Source: Polaromonas sp. 39-63-25 (GTDB lineage Bacteria > Pseudomonadota > Gammaproteobacteria > Burkholderiales > Burkholderiaceae_C). Taken from it: a DNA stretch of 64,000 bases. Shown here in pieces: positions 9,302-17,752 of this stretch. Position 1 is the first letter of the stretch. Each line of letters opens with the position of its first letter. The notes under the pieces were generated by a model. The model did no database searches and had not been told where the DNA came from. It saw only the letters and a list, made by a program, of their open reading frames with translations. The position numbers were made by a program, and so were the translations under genes. The DNA is taken from positions 118,293 through 182,292 of the forward strand of contig NZ_NCJH01000009.1 in the NCBI RefSeq assembly GCF_002278925.1. Direction: 5' to 3'.

Positions 9302-9321
9302 TTTTTATAAAACCTGATGGG

Positions 9322-10374
9322 TTACTGGAATTGCGACAGAAAGCGCAGGTCACCGTCGAAGAACAGCCGCAAATCGTTGACGCCGTAACGCAGCATGGTC
9401 AGCCGGTCCGGCCCCATGCCGAAAGCAAAACCGATGTAGTGCTCGGGGTCCAGCCCCATGTTGCGCACCACGTTCGGATGCACCTGGCCGGAACCAGCCA
9501 CTTCCAGCCAGCGGCCCGCCAGCGGACCGGTCTGGAACTGGATGTCGATCTCGGCGCTCGGCTCGGTGAAGGGGAAAAAGCTCGGGCGAAAGCGCAGCAC
9601 TAGGTCGTTGGATTCAAAGTAGGTGCGACAGAAGTCGGTGAAAACAACTTTCAGGTCCTTGAAGCTCACGTTCTGGCCTATCCACAGGCCCTCGCACTGG
9701 TGGAACATCGGCGAGTGCGTGGCATCGCTGTCCACCCGGTAGGTGCGGCCCGGCGCGATCACGCGGATCTCGGGCATCACGCCGCCAGCGTCAATCAGCG
9801 CGCGGTGTTTCTTGACATGCTGCACCGCGTAACGGATCTGCATCGGACTGGTGTGCGTGCGTAGCAGGTTGGGTGCGGCTTCGGTGCCGCCCTCCACATA
9901 AAACGTGTCGTGCATGGAGCGCGCCGGATGGTCTTCGGGCGTGTTCAGCGCGGTGAAGTTGAACCAGTCGGTCTCGATCTCGGGCCCCTCGGCCACATCG
10001 AAGCCCATGGAGCCGAAAATCGCCTCGATGCGCTCCAGCGTGAGCGACACCGGGTGCAAGCCGCCGGCCGGCCGCTGGCGGCCCGGCAGCGAGACGTCCA
10101 GCGCCTCGGCCTTGAGCTGCACCTGCAGTTCGGCGTCCGCCAGCGCCTGGCGGCGCGCGGTCAGCGCGGCTTCAATGGCCTGCTTGGCCAGGTTGATGGC
10201 GGCGCCGCGGGATTTTTTCTCTTCCACGGGCAGTGCGGCCAGGCCCTTCATCAGCTCCGTGATGCGGCCGGACTTGCCGAGGAACTGCGCCTTGGCATTT
10301 TCCAGGTCGGCAGGCGTGACGGCCTGCGCAAAGCTGGTTTTGGCCGAATCCACCAGAACATCGAGTTCGTTCAT
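9322..10374 (-). CDS. pheS: Phenylalanyl-tRNA synthetase alpha subunit
   Basis: PheS is the 350-residue catalytic chain for tRNA-Phe aminoacylation. It has the N-terminal coiled coil, class II motif 2 ([28 protein letters not shown]) and motif 3 (GIGPDRL-like [14 protein letters not shown]). The residue after Phe in the substrate pocket region is the usual Ala/Gly type. It follows rplT after 147 bp that contain a terminator-like hairpin (10435-10467), so its expression is probably lower than that of rplT or separately set. Confidence 0.97.
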   Translation of the reverse strand: MNELDVLVDSAKTSFAQAVTPADLENAKAQFLGKSGRITELMKGLAALPVEEKKSRGAAINLAKQAIEAALTARRQALADAELQVQLKAEALDVSLPGRQRPAGGLHPVSLTLERIEAIFGSMGFDVAEGPEIETDWFNFTALNTPEDHPARSMHDTFYVEGGTEAAPNLLRTHTSPMQIRYAVQHVKKHRALIDAGGVMPEIRVIAPGRTYRVDSDATHSPMFHQCEGLWIGQNVSFKDLKVVFTDFCRTYFESNDLVLRFRPSFFPFTEPSAEIDIQFQTGPLAGRWLEVAGSGQVHPNVVRNMGLDPEHYIGFAFGMGPDRLTMLRYGVNDLRLFFDGDLRFLSQFQ

Positions 10375-10434
10375 ATATTTCTTGTCATTAACAAACCAGT
10401 CCGGACGCCGCCTTCGCCTGCTGCCCGGACAAAG

Positions 10435-10467
10435 AAAAAGGGCCAGAGCCTTTTCAAGCTCTGGCCC
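10435..10467 (-). terminator. Terminator-like hairpin between rplT and pheS
   Basis: On the minus strand the perfect 10 bp stem GGGCCAGAGC / GCTCTGGCCC is followed by TTTTTCTTTG. It lies inside the translation operon, 60 bp before the pheS start. I looked for a Phe-rich leader peptide before it and found none, so it is either a partial terminator or part of a repeat copy (see the R1 entry at 10440-10506). Confidence 0.8.
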
Positions 10468-10506
10468 CCGTCTTTTGTGCGCAAACAGCTATCAATTCAA
10501 TAGCTG
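10440..10506 (-). repeat. Dispersed repeat R1, copy A
   Basis: The minus strand reads GCTATTGAATTGATAGC then TGTTTGCGCA, like copy L at 59543, and its tail is replaced by the GGGCCAGAGC terminator stem. It starts 15 bp after the rplT stop. It is the only copy whose best orientation is minus, and the reading is ambiguous because the palindromic head reads both ways. Confidence 0.6.
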
Positions 10507-10521
10507 GTTGCCCCTCAAAAA

Positions 10522-10881
10522 TCAAGCAGCAAGCTTGGCCTTGACCTGCTCCACGATGGCGCCGAAAGCAGCGCTGTCGTGAATCGCCATGTCGGAAAGA
10601 ACCTTGCGGTCGATCTCGATGCCGGCTTTTTTCAGACCGTTGGCAAACTGGCTGTAGGTCATGCCGAATGAGCGGCTGGCGGCATTGATACGCGCAATCC
10701 ACAACTGGCGGAACACACGTTTTTTGTTACGGCGGTCACGGTAGGCATATTGCCCGGCCTTCATCACCGCTTCTTTGGCGATGCGATAGACATTGCCGCG
10801 GCGGCCGCGGAAACCTTTTGCAAGGGCTAAAACTTTTTTGTGGCGGGCGCGAGCCGTTACACCACGTTTGACGCGAGGCAT
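10522..10881 (-). CDS. rplT: 50S ribosomal protein L20
   Basis: This 119-residue primary 23S rRNA-binding protein is needed for early 50S assembly. It has the basic start [19 protein letters not shown], the long helix [30 protein letters not shown], and the globular end [34 protein letters not shown]. It starts 25 bp after rpmI. In E. coli, L20 represses this pair by binding the leader. Confidence 0.98.
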   Translation of the reverse strand: MPRVKRGVTARARHKKVLALAKGFRGRRGNVYRIAKEAVMKAGQYAYRDRRNKKRVFRQLWIARINAASRSFGMTYSQFANGLKKAGIEIDRKVLSDMAIHDSAAFGAIVEQVKAKLAA

Positions 10882-10906
10882 GTGAGTACTCCTTGTTCGT
10901 CGTTAA

Positions 10907-11110
10907 TTAAATGCCCATGCCGGGCAGCATCTGTGCCATGTGACCCATATTGGTCTCATGGACAGCAACCGCACCACGCAGGTGGCGTTTGTTCTTGGTG
11001 GTCTTCTTGGTCAGGATGTGACGTTTGAAGGCTTGGCCGCGCTTGACGGTACCACCTGGACGAACGCGAAAACGTTTCTTCGCGCTGCTCTTGGTCTTCA
11101 TTTTGGGCAT
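10907..11110 (-). CDS. rpmI: 50S ribosomal protein L35
   Basis: The 67-residue protein starts [20 protein letters not shown] and ends [11 protein letters not shown], as expected for L35. The start is ATG 11110 with the site AAGGAG upstream. An in-frame ATG six codons earlier overlaps that site and is rejected. Confidence 0.97.
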   Translation of the reverse strand: MPKMKTKSSAKKRFRVRPGGTVKRGQAFKRHILTKKTTKNKRHLRGAVAVHETNMGHMAQMLPGMGI

Positions 11111-11292
11111 GTAAATGCTCCTTTTCATTTGTGCTCGTGAGGCGCTGCGAACCTTCCGCAGACTTGATGGCCCCGAGCCACTTGTAGTGGCGAGTGTTTA
11201 ATTCGCCGCTTGTTGGCGGCGGGCTTTGACACCTGCCACCTTTGCAAAGGCAGGATTTCCCTGCCTTCACTGGACATGCTTTCGCATCCCCG
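11111..11292 (-). promoter_or_regulatory. Structured leader of rpmI-rplT (candidate)
   Basis: Together with the infC terminator, about 240 bp separate infC from rpmI, long for this compact operon. On the minus strand it holds several short hairpins, for example GCCGCC/GGCGGC around 11203-11222 and GGCAGG/CCTGCC around 11250-11270. L20 autoregulation acts in this position in other proteobacteria. I cannot show an L20 site by eye, so the role is inference. Confidence 0.35.
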
Positions 11293-11323
11293 AAAAACCT
11301 GCCGGTGAAACCACCCGCAGGTT
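11293..11323 (-). terminator. Rho-independent terminator after infC
   Basis: On the minus strand the stem AACCTGC / GCAGGTT, continued by GGTG / CACC around a GTTT loop, is followed by TTTTT. It lies 27 bp after the infC stop, inside the operon, so rpmI-rplT probably depend on read-through or their own promoter. Confidence 0.85.
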
Positions 11324-11349
11324 GAACTCCTTGTCGCCGACAGCCGCCC

Positions 11350-11958
11350 TCAGGCGCCTGTCGGTGCAGCCGGTGCCGCTTCCGCGGGCGCCGCTGCGGG
11401 CTTGGCAGCCACCTTCTTCTTGCCCGGCGCGATCATCATGACCATCTGCCGGCCTTCGAGCTTGGGAAACTGCTCCACCAGAATCAAATCAGCCAACTCG
11501 TCGCGAATACGCGCCAGCAGGGCCAGACCCAGTTCCTGGTGCGTGATTTCGCGACCGCGAAAGCGCAGGGTGATCTTGCACTTGTCGCCCTCTTCCAAAA
11601 AGCGCTTGATATTGCGCAGTTTGATGTTGTAGTCACCATCGTCGGTGCCGGGCCGGAACTTGATTTCCTTGACCTCGATCACCTTCTGCTTGGATTTCGC
11701 GTCCGCGGCCTTCTTCTGCTCGGCGTACTTGAATTTGCCGTAGTCCATCAATCTGCACACCGGCGGTACCGCCGTGGGAGAGATCTCAACCAGATCCACG
11801 TCATATTCACCGGCGAGGCGCAAGGCTTCCATGATGCTGACAACACCCAGAGGTTCGTTGTCCGGCCCGGTCAGACGTACTTCGGGGGCCATGATTTCAC
11901 GGTTCAAGCGATGCTTGCGTTCTTCGCGGTGGCGGCGGTCACGAAATTCAGTAGCGAT
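11350..11958 (-). CDS. infC: Translation initiation factor IF-3, non-canonical AUC start
   Basis: IF-3 binds the 30S subunit and proofreads start codons. The product has the N domain ([18 protein letters not shown]), the linker, and the C domain ([45 protein letters not shown]), with an Ala-rich tail. The conserved N-terminus [20 protein letters not shown] is preceded by ATC at 11958. A TAA lies four codons upstream, AAAGGA stands 8 nt before ATC, and no ATG, GTG or TTG precedes the TTG at codon 18. I therefore call ATC as the start, giving 202 residues. Rare start codons in infC allow feedback by IF-3 itself, as known for AUU in E. coli. Confidence 0.93.
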   Translation of the reverse strand: MATEFRDRRHREERKHRLNREIMAPEVRLTGPDNEPLGVVSIMEALRLAGEYDVDLVEISPTAVPPVCRLMDYGKFKYAEQKKAADAKSKQKVIEVKEIKFRPGTDDGDYNIKLRNIKRFLEEGDKCKITLRFRGREITHQELGLALLARIRDELADLILVEQFPKLEGRQMVMMIAPGKKKVAAKPAAAPAEAAPAAPTGA

Positions 11959-11979
11959 GGTTCTAATCCTTTAACGTTT

Positions 11980-12036
11980 GCTATAAAAGCCATAGCAGCT
12001 TGCGCCCGCCCAGCAAGGGCGACAGGCCAAAATCAT
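11980..12036 (+). repeat. Dispersed repeat R1, copy B
   Basis: A full copy in plus orientation: head GCTATAAAAGCCATAGC, then AGCTTGCGCCCGCC, CAGCAAGGGC and GGCCAAAATC. It lies in the 96 bp gap between thrS and infC, just before the infC ribosome-binding site, so it is transcribed in reverse inside the operon. Confidence 0.75.
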
Positions 12037-12054
12037 CAACAAATGTGTCAGCAA

Positions 12055-13962
12055 TCAGGCTTTTTGGGTAATGTCAGAAGCAATTGTTTGCGCAAAAGCT
12101 TCGAGTGACATGACGCCAAGGTCTTTGTTACCCCGGGCGCGCACGGCAACTGCGCCGGCTTCCTTCTCCTTGTCACCTACGACAAGGATGTAAGGCAGCT
12201 TTTGCATGGAGTGCTCCCGTATTTTATACGTAATTTTCTCGTTGCGCAGGTCAAGATTGACCCTAAGCCCTTGATTTTGAAGCCTTTTAGCTATTTCACG
12301 ACAGTAATCGGCCTGGGCATCGGTGATATTGAGCACCGAAACCTGCACCGGCGCCAGCCAGGTAGGCAGTGCGCCGGCATGTTCCTCGATCAGAATCCCG
12401 ATGAATCGCTCCAGGCTGCCGACGATGGCCCGGTGCAGCATCACCGGGCGGTGTCGGGCACCGTCCTCGCCCACGTATTCGGCATCCAGCCGCTCCGGCA
12501 TCGAGAAATCAACCTGCATGGTGCCGCACTGCCATTGCCGGCCAATCGCGTCTTTCAGCGTGTACTCGATCTTGGGGCCGTAAAACGCGCCATCGCCGGG
12601 CGCGATTTCGAACTCGCAGCCGGAGGCGCGCAGGCTTTCCATCAGCGCCTGTTCGGCCTTGTCCCAGCTTTCGTCGGAGCCGATGCGCGCTTCGGGCCGC
12701 GTGGCCACCTTGTAGATGATGTTCTTGAAGCCGAAGTCGGTGTAGACCTTCTGCAGCAGCGTCGTGTAGTCGACACACTCCTTGAGGATCTGCTCTTCGG
12801 TACAGAAGATGTGGCCGTCGTCCTGCGTGAAGCCGCGCACACGCATGATGCCGTGCAGGCCGCCCGAAGGCTCGTTGCGGTGGCACTGGCCGAACTCGCC
12901 GTAACGCAGCGGCAGGTCGCGGTAACTCTTGATGCCCTGCTTGAAGATCAGGATGTGGCCGGGGCAGTTCATCGGCTTGAGCGCGTACTCGCGCTTTTCG
13001 CTCTCGGTCGTGAACATGTTGTCACGGTACTTGTCCCAGTGCCCGGTTTTTTCCCACAGCGTCTTGTCGATGACCTGCGGCCCCTTGACCTCCTGGTAGC
13101 CGTTGTCCTGGTAGACCTTGCGCATGTACTGCTCGACGCCCTGCCACACCGTCCAGCCCTTGGGGTGCCAGAACACCAGGCCGGGCGCATGGTCGTCGAT
13201 ATGGAACAGGTCGAGCTCACGACCCAGCTTGCGGTGGTCGCGTTTTTCCGCCTCCTCAAGCATCAGCAGGTACTGCTGCAGCTCGTCCTTGGTCGCCCAG
13301 GCCGTGCCGTAGATACGTTGCAGCATCTCGTTGTGATGGTCGCCACGCCAGTAGGCACCGGCCAGCTTCATGAGCTTGAAAAACTTGAGCTTGCCGGTGC
13401 TCGGCACGTGCGGGCCGCGGCACAGGTCCTCGAACTTGCCCTCGCGGTAAAGCGACACGTCTTCGTTGGCCGGAATGCTCGCAATGATCTCGGCCTTGTA
13501 GTGTTCGCCCTGCTCCTTGAAATAAGCCACCGCCTCGTCGCGCGGCAACACGCGGCGGGTCACCGGCTCGTCTTTGCCCGCCAGCTCGGTCATCTTTTTT
13601 TCGATGGCCGTCAGGTCTTCCGGCGTGAACGGGCGTTTGTAGGAAAAATCGTAGAAGAACCCGTTCTCGATCACCGGGCCGATGGTGACCTGGGCATCGG
13701 GAAACAGCTCCTTGACCGCATAGGCCAGCAGGTGGGCGGTGGAGTGGCGAATCACCTCCAGGCCTTCCGGGTCCTTGGCAGTGATGATGGACAGCGGGCT
13801 GTCACCCGAAATCAGGTGGCTGGTGTCCACCACCTTGCCGTTGACCTTGCCGGCCAGTGCGGCCTTGGCCAGGCCGGCGCCAATGGAAGCGGCGACCTCG
13901 GCCACCGTCACGGGCTGGGGAAATTCACGTATCGAGGCATCTGGCAGCGTAATTTTGATCAT
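12055..13962 (-). CDS. thrS: Threonyl-tRNA synthetase
   Basis: ThrS charges tRNA-Thr and clears Ser-tRNA-Thr. The 635-residue protein has the TGS domain (residues 1-65), the editing domain with [11 protein letters not shown] and its second zinc/His motif, the class II core ([32 protein letters not shown]) with the zinc ligands Cys/His around MNCPGH, and the anticodon domain ([12 protein letters not shown] to the end). Length is typical. It is first in the operon thrS-infC-rpmI-rplT-pheST-ihfA-merR. Upstream lie a Thr-rich leader frame and a terminator hairpin, suggesting attenuation. Confidence 0.97.
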   Translation of the reverse strand: MIKITLPDASIREFPQPVTVAEVAASIGAGLAKAALAGKVNGKVVDTSHLISGDSPLSIITAKDPEGLEVIRHSTAHLLAYAVKELFPDAQVTIGPVIENGFFYDFSYKRPFTPEDLTAIEKKMTELAGKDEPVTRRVLPRDEAVAYFKEQGEHYKAEIIASIPANEDVSLYREGKFEDLCRGPHVPSTGKLKFFKLMKLAGAYWRGDHHNEMLQRIYGTAWATKDELQQYLLMLEEAEKRDHRKLGRELDLFHIDDHAPGLVFWHPKGWTVWQGVEQYMRKVYQDNGYQEVKGPQVIDKTLWEKTGHWDKYRDNMFTTESEKREYALKPMNCPGHILIFKQGIKSYRDLPLRYGEFGQCHRNEPSGGLHGIMRVRGFTQDDGHIFCTEEQILKECVDYTTLLQKVYTDFGFKNIIYKVATRPEARIGSDESWDKAEQALMESLRASGCEFEIAPGDGAFYGPKIEYTLKDAIGRQWQCGTMQVDFSMPERLDAEYVGEDGARHRPVMLHRAIVGSLERFIGILIEEHAGALPTWLAPVQVSVLNITDAQADYCREIAKRLQNQGLRVNLDLRNEKITYKIREHSMQKLPYILVVGDKEKEAGAVAVRARGNKDLGVMSLEAFAQTIASDITQKA

Positions 13963-13980
13963 GGTGGTCAGGCTCTGGAA

Positions 13981-14008
13981 AACAAAAAGCGCGGAAACTG
14001 CCGCGCTT
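13981..14008 (-). terminator. Terminator hairpin directly before thrS (candidate attenuator)
   Basis: On the minus strand the perfect 8 bp stem AAGCGCGG / CCGCGCTT around CAGTTT is followed by TTTGTTTT. It ends about 20 bp before the thrS ATG, so it must stop or modulate the transcript of the whole operon. Its partner is the leader frame at 14072-14125. Confidence 0.8.
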
Positions 14009-14032
14009 GGTAAAGGATGGGGATGGAGGCTT

Positions 14033-14052
14033 GCTATCTATTGAGTAGCTAT
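14033..14052. repeat. Dispersed repeat R1, head only (copy C)
   Basis: The palindromic head GCTATCTATTGAGTAGC of R1 appears without a clear tail, between the thrS leader frame and its terminator. It could also act as an RNA hairpin in the leader. Confidence 0.45.
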
Positions 14053-14071
14053 AAATCACCAGGGGATGCGG

Positions 14072-14125
14072 CTAGCGCCCGGGGTGACTCCAAACTGGAG
14101 GCGTGATCGTAGTTCGCGGTGTCAT
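14072..14125 (-). CDS. Candidate thrS leader peptide
   Basis: A 17-codon frame on the minus strand reads MTPRTTITPPVWSHPGR and then TAG. Four of its first eight residues are Thr, using codons ACA, ACT, ACG and ACG. An AGGAAGGA site lies 11 nt before the ATG. The frame ends 64 nt before the terminator hairpin in front of thrS. Sequence in the frame (TCCAGTTTG) can pair with CAAACTGGA upstream of its start or fold on itself, and GCCGC after the stop can pair with GCGGC of the terminator arm. This is the plan of a ribosome-stalling attenuator responding to Thr-tRNA. An in-frame ATG at 14167 would give 31 residues. Function is inferred. Confidence 0.55.
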   Translation of the reverse strand: MTPRTTITPPVWSHPGR

Positions 14126-14173
14126 AACCCGCGCGATCCTTCCTGTTTCCAGTTTGATTGATTGCATGGCGCT

Positions 14174-14179
14174 ATTTTA
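14174..14179 (-). promoter_or_regulatory. Candidate -10 box for the thrS operon
   Basis: TAAAAT on the minus strand lies about 50 bp before the leader peptide ATG, just after the stop of the small zinc-ribbon gene. No good -35 hexamer is seen at 16-18 bp, so the assignment is weak. Confidence 0.35.
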
Positions 14180-14193
14180 CGGCAGCTTGGTGC

Positions 14194-14379
14194 TCAGGCC
14201 CCACCCGGCGCGCCCGGAGGGACAAAAGCCAGCCCCAGGCAGCGCGGGCACTCGGTGATGACAGTCTGTTTTTCGACCTCGAAATCCTCGGTGATGTTTT
14301 CACTGTCAATGCGGAGTTCGCCCGTTCCGTTGCAGTCGGGGCAAGGCGTACGTTTGAATCCCATGGTGGCATCGGACAT
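14194..14379 (-). CDS. Small zinc-ribbon protein
   Basis: The 61-residue product reads MSDATMGFKRTPCPDCNGTG, then an acidic middle, then CPRCLG. Two CxxCxG-like knuckles 30 residues apart match a DnaJ-type zinc ribbon and would bind one zinc ion. No catalytic domain is present. A GGAG lies 6 nt before the ATG. It sits alone between aceA and thrS on the same strand, and the candidate thrS -10 box follows its stop by about 15 bp. Function is unknown. Small CxxCxG proteins of this kind are often annotated as hypothetical. Confidence 0.75.
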   Translation of the reverse strand: MSDATMGFKRTPCPDCNGTGELRIDSENITEDFEVEKQTVITECPRCLGLAFVPPGAPGGA

Positions 14380-14444
14380 GAGGAGCTCCCGCAGAGTTGG
14401 CCTGAATCAGCCGCACTCTACGCGAAAACCGTTGCAAACCCAAG

Positions 14445-14481
14445 AAAAAAGCCCGGCCCACGCGTGTGGCGTGGGCCGGGC
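14445..14481 (-). terminator. Rho-independent terminator of aceA
   Basis: On the minus strand GCCCGGCCCACGC pairs with GCGTGGGCCGGGC around a short loop and is followed by TTTTTT. It lies about 45 bp after the aceA stop. Confidence 0.92.
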
Positions 14482-14523
14482 CGCAGGTCACCTCGGAAGG
14501 CAACCGCTATTTCAACGAACCGC

Positions 14524-15843
14524 TCAGTGGAACTGCTCTTCTTCGGTCGACCCGGTCAGCGCGGTCACGCTGGATTTGCCGCCCTGGATCACCGTGGTGA
14601 CTTCGTCGAAGTAGCCGGTGCCCACTTCCTGCTGGTGCGACACAAAGGTGTAGCCGCGATCGCGTGCTGCGAACTCGGGCTCCTGCACCTTCTCGACATA
14701 GGCCGACATGCCGCGCTTGACGTAGTCCTGGGCCAAATCGAACATGTTGTACCACATGGAGTGGATGCCGGCGAGCGTGATGAACTGGTACTTGTACCCC
14801 ATGGCGCCCAGTTCTTTCTGGAACTTGGCAATGGTTGCATCGTCGAGGTTTTTCTTCCAGTTGAACGATGGCGAGCAGTTGTAGGCCAGCATCTTGCCGG
14901 GGTGCACCTTGTGCACGGCGTCGGCGAACTTCTTGGCAAATGCCAGATCCGGCGTTCCGGTTTCGCACCACACCAGGTCGGCGTAATGGGCGTAGGCAAT
15001 CGCGCGGCTGATCGCCTGGTCGATGCCCTTTTTGGTCTTGTAGAAACCTTCAGAAGTGCGCTCGCCGGTCAGGAAAGGCTTGTCGTTCTCGTCATAGTCG
15101 CTGGTCAGCAGGTCGGCGGCTTCCGCATCGGTGCGGGCAATCACCAGCGTGGGCACGCCGCAGACGTCGGCAGCCATGCGCGCAGCGATCAGCTTCTGGT
15201 TGGCTTCCACCGTCGGCACCAGCACCTTGCCGCCCATGTGGCCGCATTTCTTGACCGACGCCAGCTGGTCTTCCCAGTGCACGCCGGCAGCGCCGGACTT
15301 GATCATGGCCTTCATCAGTTCGAAGGCGTTGAGCACGCCGCCAAAACCGGCTTCAGCATCGGCCACGATGGGCGCGAAGTTGTCGATGTAGCCTTTGTCG
15401 CCGGCATCAATGCCCTTGGAGTGCTGGATTTCGTCGGCACGGCGGAAGGTGTTGTTGATGCGCTCAACCACCTGCGGCACGGAGTCGACCGGGTACAGCG
15501 ACTGGTCGGGGTACATGGACGAGTAGCTGTTGTTGTCGGCAGCGACTTGCCAGCCCGACAGGTAGATGGCTTTCACGCCGGCTTTCACCTGCTGCATGGC
15601 CTGGCCCCCCGTCAGCGCGCCCAGGCAGTTGACGTAGGGCTCGGTGTTGACCAGGTCCCAGAGCTTTTCGGCACCGCGGCGGGCCAGCGTGTACTCGATC
15701 GGGAAGGAGCCGCGCAGGCGGATCACGTCGGCAGCGCTGTAACCGCGCTTGATGCCCTTCCAGCGGGGGTTGGTCGCCCAGTCTTTTTCGAGGGCGGCAA
15801 TCTGCTGTTCGCGGCTCAGTTGTTCGGTGAGGGTCTGTGGCAT
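14524..15843 (-). CDS. aceA: Isocitrate lyase
   Basis: AceA splits isocitrate to glyoxylate and succinate, the first step of the glyoxylate shunt for growth on acetate or fatty acids. The 439-residue protein has the catalytic loop KKCGHMGGK with the active Cys, the metal site WEDQ and [18 protein letters not shown], and the C-terminal [13 protein letters not shown]. The start is ATG 15843 (MPQTLTEQ) with CCGGAG upstream. A longer frame from 15897 has no such site. Malate synthase is not in the window. The acs gene at 28174 would supply acetyl-CoA to the same route. The upstream region is AT-rich with palindromes (see 15844-16230). Confidence 0.97.
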   Translation of the reverse strand: MPQTLTEQLSREQQIAALEKDWATNPRWKGIKRGYSAADVIRLRGSFPIEYTLARRGAEKLWDLVNTEPYVNCLGALTGGQAMQQVKAGVKAIYLSGWQVAADNNSYSSMYPDQSLYPVDSVPQVVERINNTFRRADEIQHSKGIDAGDKGYIDNFAPIVADAEAGFGGVLNAFELMKAMIKSGAAGVHWEDQLASVKKCGHMGGKVLVPTVEANQKLIAARMAADVCGVPTLVIARTDAEAADLLTSDYDENDKPFLTGERTSEGFYKTKKGIDQAISRAIAYAHYADLVWCETGTPDLAFAKKFADAVHKVHPGKMLAYNCSPSFNWKKNLDDATIAKFQKELGAMGYKYQFITLAGIHSMWYNMFDLAQDYVKRGMSAYVEKVQEPEFAARDRGYTFVSHQQEVGTGYFDEVTTVIQGGKSSVTALTGSTEEEQFH

Positions 15844-16230
15844 GAGGTCACTCCGGAGGTTGAAAAATGGGGGGACAAACAGCGCTGCACTATCCATGCC
15901 TTTGCCGTTTGCTCTGGGATCAACTTTAAGTCTTCTACAAGACTTTGTGAAGCTCTTATGTCTTATATAAGAGAAAATTTATTTCCAACAAAATCAATGG
16001 CCTTTTTACAATATTTCAATATATGAAAAGTATTTTCTTGTATTGAGAAATATTACTGCGCTGCAGCATTTTGAAATTTCGTAATACGGAAGGCTTTTAC
16101 CGGATCATGAAATGCGGGGTTGCTACCTTCCAGCTGGCTCATCGCTGGTGGCAAACGGCGGATCAAGCCAAGCAGACCATCCCGCAAACGGCTGCAGTCC
16201 TCCGTCTCACGTCACCCGCCACCCGCTGCC
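15844..16230 (-). promoter_or_regulatory. AT-rich aceA upstream region with three palindromes
   Basis: This 387 bp gap holds no recognisable gene. Between 15925 and 16060 the base composition drops sharply to AT-rich. Three inverted repeats stand out: AGTCTTCTACAAGACT (15929-15944), the perfect TCTTATATAAGA (15961-15972), and AATATTTCAATA (16010-16021) mirrored by TATTGAGAAATATT (16041-16054). They lie about 90-210 bp before the aceA start and are likely operator or promoter elements for acetate control. The rest (16060-16230) shows nothing definite. Confidence 0.55.
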
Positions 16231-16665
16231 TCAGGGACGCTGCCGAAGATGGTCGAGCCAGTCGCCACCGGTGATCACCGATTGGCCCACCGCGCGGGCC
16301 GGGTTGATTTCATAAACGAGACAGTCCAGTTCCACCGCGCCAGACAGCGCCTGCGGCTGATCCAGCCGCACCCTCACCGCCTGCTTGCGGTACTCGCCGG
16401 TCTGCTGCGGCCAGACCTCCTCGATGACGTCGAGCTGGCGCTCCAGTTCGGCGCTGATGGTGTAAACCTCGCCGGTCACGCGAGCCGGGCCGCCCAGCAC
16501 CACGCCCGGGTAAGGCCCGAGGTCGTAGAGCACACCGGCCACGCTGGCCAGGCCGACAAACTGCGGCGCCGGTCGCAGCCGCGTGATGTCGCGCACATCG
16601 CCGCGGCGCAGCGTGCCGTACACAAAGACATGGCGGCTGGCGGAAGGCGGCGTCGGTTCAGGCAT
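16231..16665 (-). CDS. Gamma-glutamylcyclotransferase-like (AIG2) protein
   Basis: This 144-residue protein has the AIG2/GGCT fold: the substrate-binding motif VFVYGTLRRGD near the N-terminus, LYDLGPYPGVV, and VTGEVYTISAELERQLDVIE with the catalytic Glu in the middle. Such proteins cleave gamma-glutamyl amines or dipeptides to 5-oxoproline, but the substrate varies. ATG 16665 gives the start closest to the fold. No strong ribosome-binding site is visible there, and a longer frame from 16776 is less likely. It is divergent from the EamA gene. Confidence 0.82.
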   Translation of the reverse strand: MPEPTPPSASRHVFVYGTLRRGDVRDITRLRPAPQFVGLASVAGVLYDLGPYPGVVLGGPARVTGEVYTISAELERQLDVIEEVWPQQTGEYRKQAVRVRLDQPQALSGAVELDCLVYEINPARAVGQSVITGGDWLDHLRQRP

Positions 16666-16803
16666 GAAAGTAAGGCATGATTTCGGGCAAGCAGAAAAAG
16701 CGACCTGGAAGAACAAGCATCCCGGACTCTGCGGCGCACAGCAGCCAACAGCGCTGATGGCAGCCGCAGGGGCCACTCAACCCTCAACGGAAAACCCGGT
16801 GGA

Positions 16804-17724
16804 ATGAACCGCATTGTGGCCTACGCCTGCCTGGCGCTCAGCATGTCCCTGGTCGGCAGTTATGTCGCGCTGTCCAAACCGCTGGTCGCGGTCTTCCCGG
16901 TCTTTCTGCTGGCCTGGCTGCGTTTTGGCATCGGCGGGGCGGCCATGCTGCACTGGCTCAAAAAGCCGCCCGGGGAAGTCCCGATGACGCGGCAAACCCG
17001 GCAACTGGTGTTTCTTGAATCCTTTCTCGGCAATTTCCTGTTTTCGATCTGCATGCTGTTCGGGGTGAGCCTGAGCAGCGCGGTGGCTGCCGGCGTCATC
17101 ATGGCCGCCATCCCGGCCGCGGTGGCGGTGCTGAGCCGGCTCTTTCTCGGCGAGCGCATCCGCCCCCGGGTCGCGCTGGCCATTGCCTGCGCCGTCTTCG
17201 GCATCATGCTGGTTTCGCTATCAAAAACAGAGCTGTCTGCGCAAGTACAGAAAGGGCTGGAGGCCGATTTGGCATCCAGCCGGGCATGGCTGGGCAACCT
17301 GCTGCTGGTCGGCGCCGTGCTCTGCGAAGCCGCTTATGCGGTGATCGGCAAAAAACTCACCGGCGCGCTTGGCCCCAAACGCATCACCGCGCTGATCAAC
17401 CTCTGGGGTTTTGCGCTGGTGACACCGCTGGGCCTGTGGATGGCCTGGGGGTTTGACTTTGCCGCCGTGGCAGCGGGCAGCTGGCTGTTGCTGCTGTTTT
17501 ATGCGCTGGCCGCCAGCGTCTGGACCGTGTGGCTGTGGATGACGGGCCTGAAAGGTGTGCCCGCCAGCCAGGCCGGGGTGTTCACCGTGATGCTGCCGGT
17601 CAGCGCGGCGCTGGTTGGCGTTGGTGTGCTCGGCGAATCCGTGGGCGCGGCGCAGCTGGCCGCGTTTGCACTGGCGCTGGCCGGCGTGGCACTGGCCACG
17701 CTGCCGGAGAAAATGCGCCCCTGA
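16804..17724 (+). CDS. EamA/DMT family transporter
   Basis: This 306-residue inner-membrane protein has ten predicted membrane segments in two EamA halves (about residues 3-135 and 160-303). The family exports metabolites or drugs, and the substrate is unknown. Between the halves, residues about 138-157 (SKTELSAQVQKGLEADLASS) are encoded by a copy of repeat R1, which enlarges the central cytoplasmic loop. The gene converges on matB with a 28 bp gap. Confidence 0.88.
   Translation: MNRIVAYACLALSMSLVGSYVALSKPLVAVFPVFLLAWLRFGIGGAAMLHWLKKPPGEVPMTRQTRQLVFLESFLGNFLFSICMLFGVSLSSAVAAGVIMAAIPAAVAVLSRLFLGERIRPRVALAIACAVFGIMLVSLSKTELSAQVQKGLEADLASSRAWLGNLLLVGAVLCEAAYAVIGKKLTGALGPKRITALINLWGFALVTPLGLWMAWGFDFAAVAAGSWLLLLFYALAASVWTVWLWMTGLKGVPASQAGVFTVMLPVSAALVGVGVLGESVGAAQLAAFALALAGVALATLPEKMRP
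17217..17272 (+). repeat. Dispersed repeat R1, copy D, inside an EamA gene
   Basis: GCTATCAAAAACAGAGC, then TGTCTGCGCAAGTACAG, AAAGGGCTGG and AGGCCGATTTGG. It aligns over its full length with copy L at 59543 and is read in frame as a loop of the transporter. Confidence 0.8.
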
Positions 17725-17752
17725 ACGCAGCAGCCCCAGGGAGCGTCAGACT

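Noticed and set aside
6578-9310. A 910-codon open frame on the plus strand
   Set aside because: It lies antisense to pheT, shows no domain and has His/Arg/Gln-rich composition typical of the reverse strand of high-GC genes.
10375-10521. Phe leader peptide before pheS
   Set aside because: The hairpin invites it, but no short frame with Phe codons precedes it on the minus strand.
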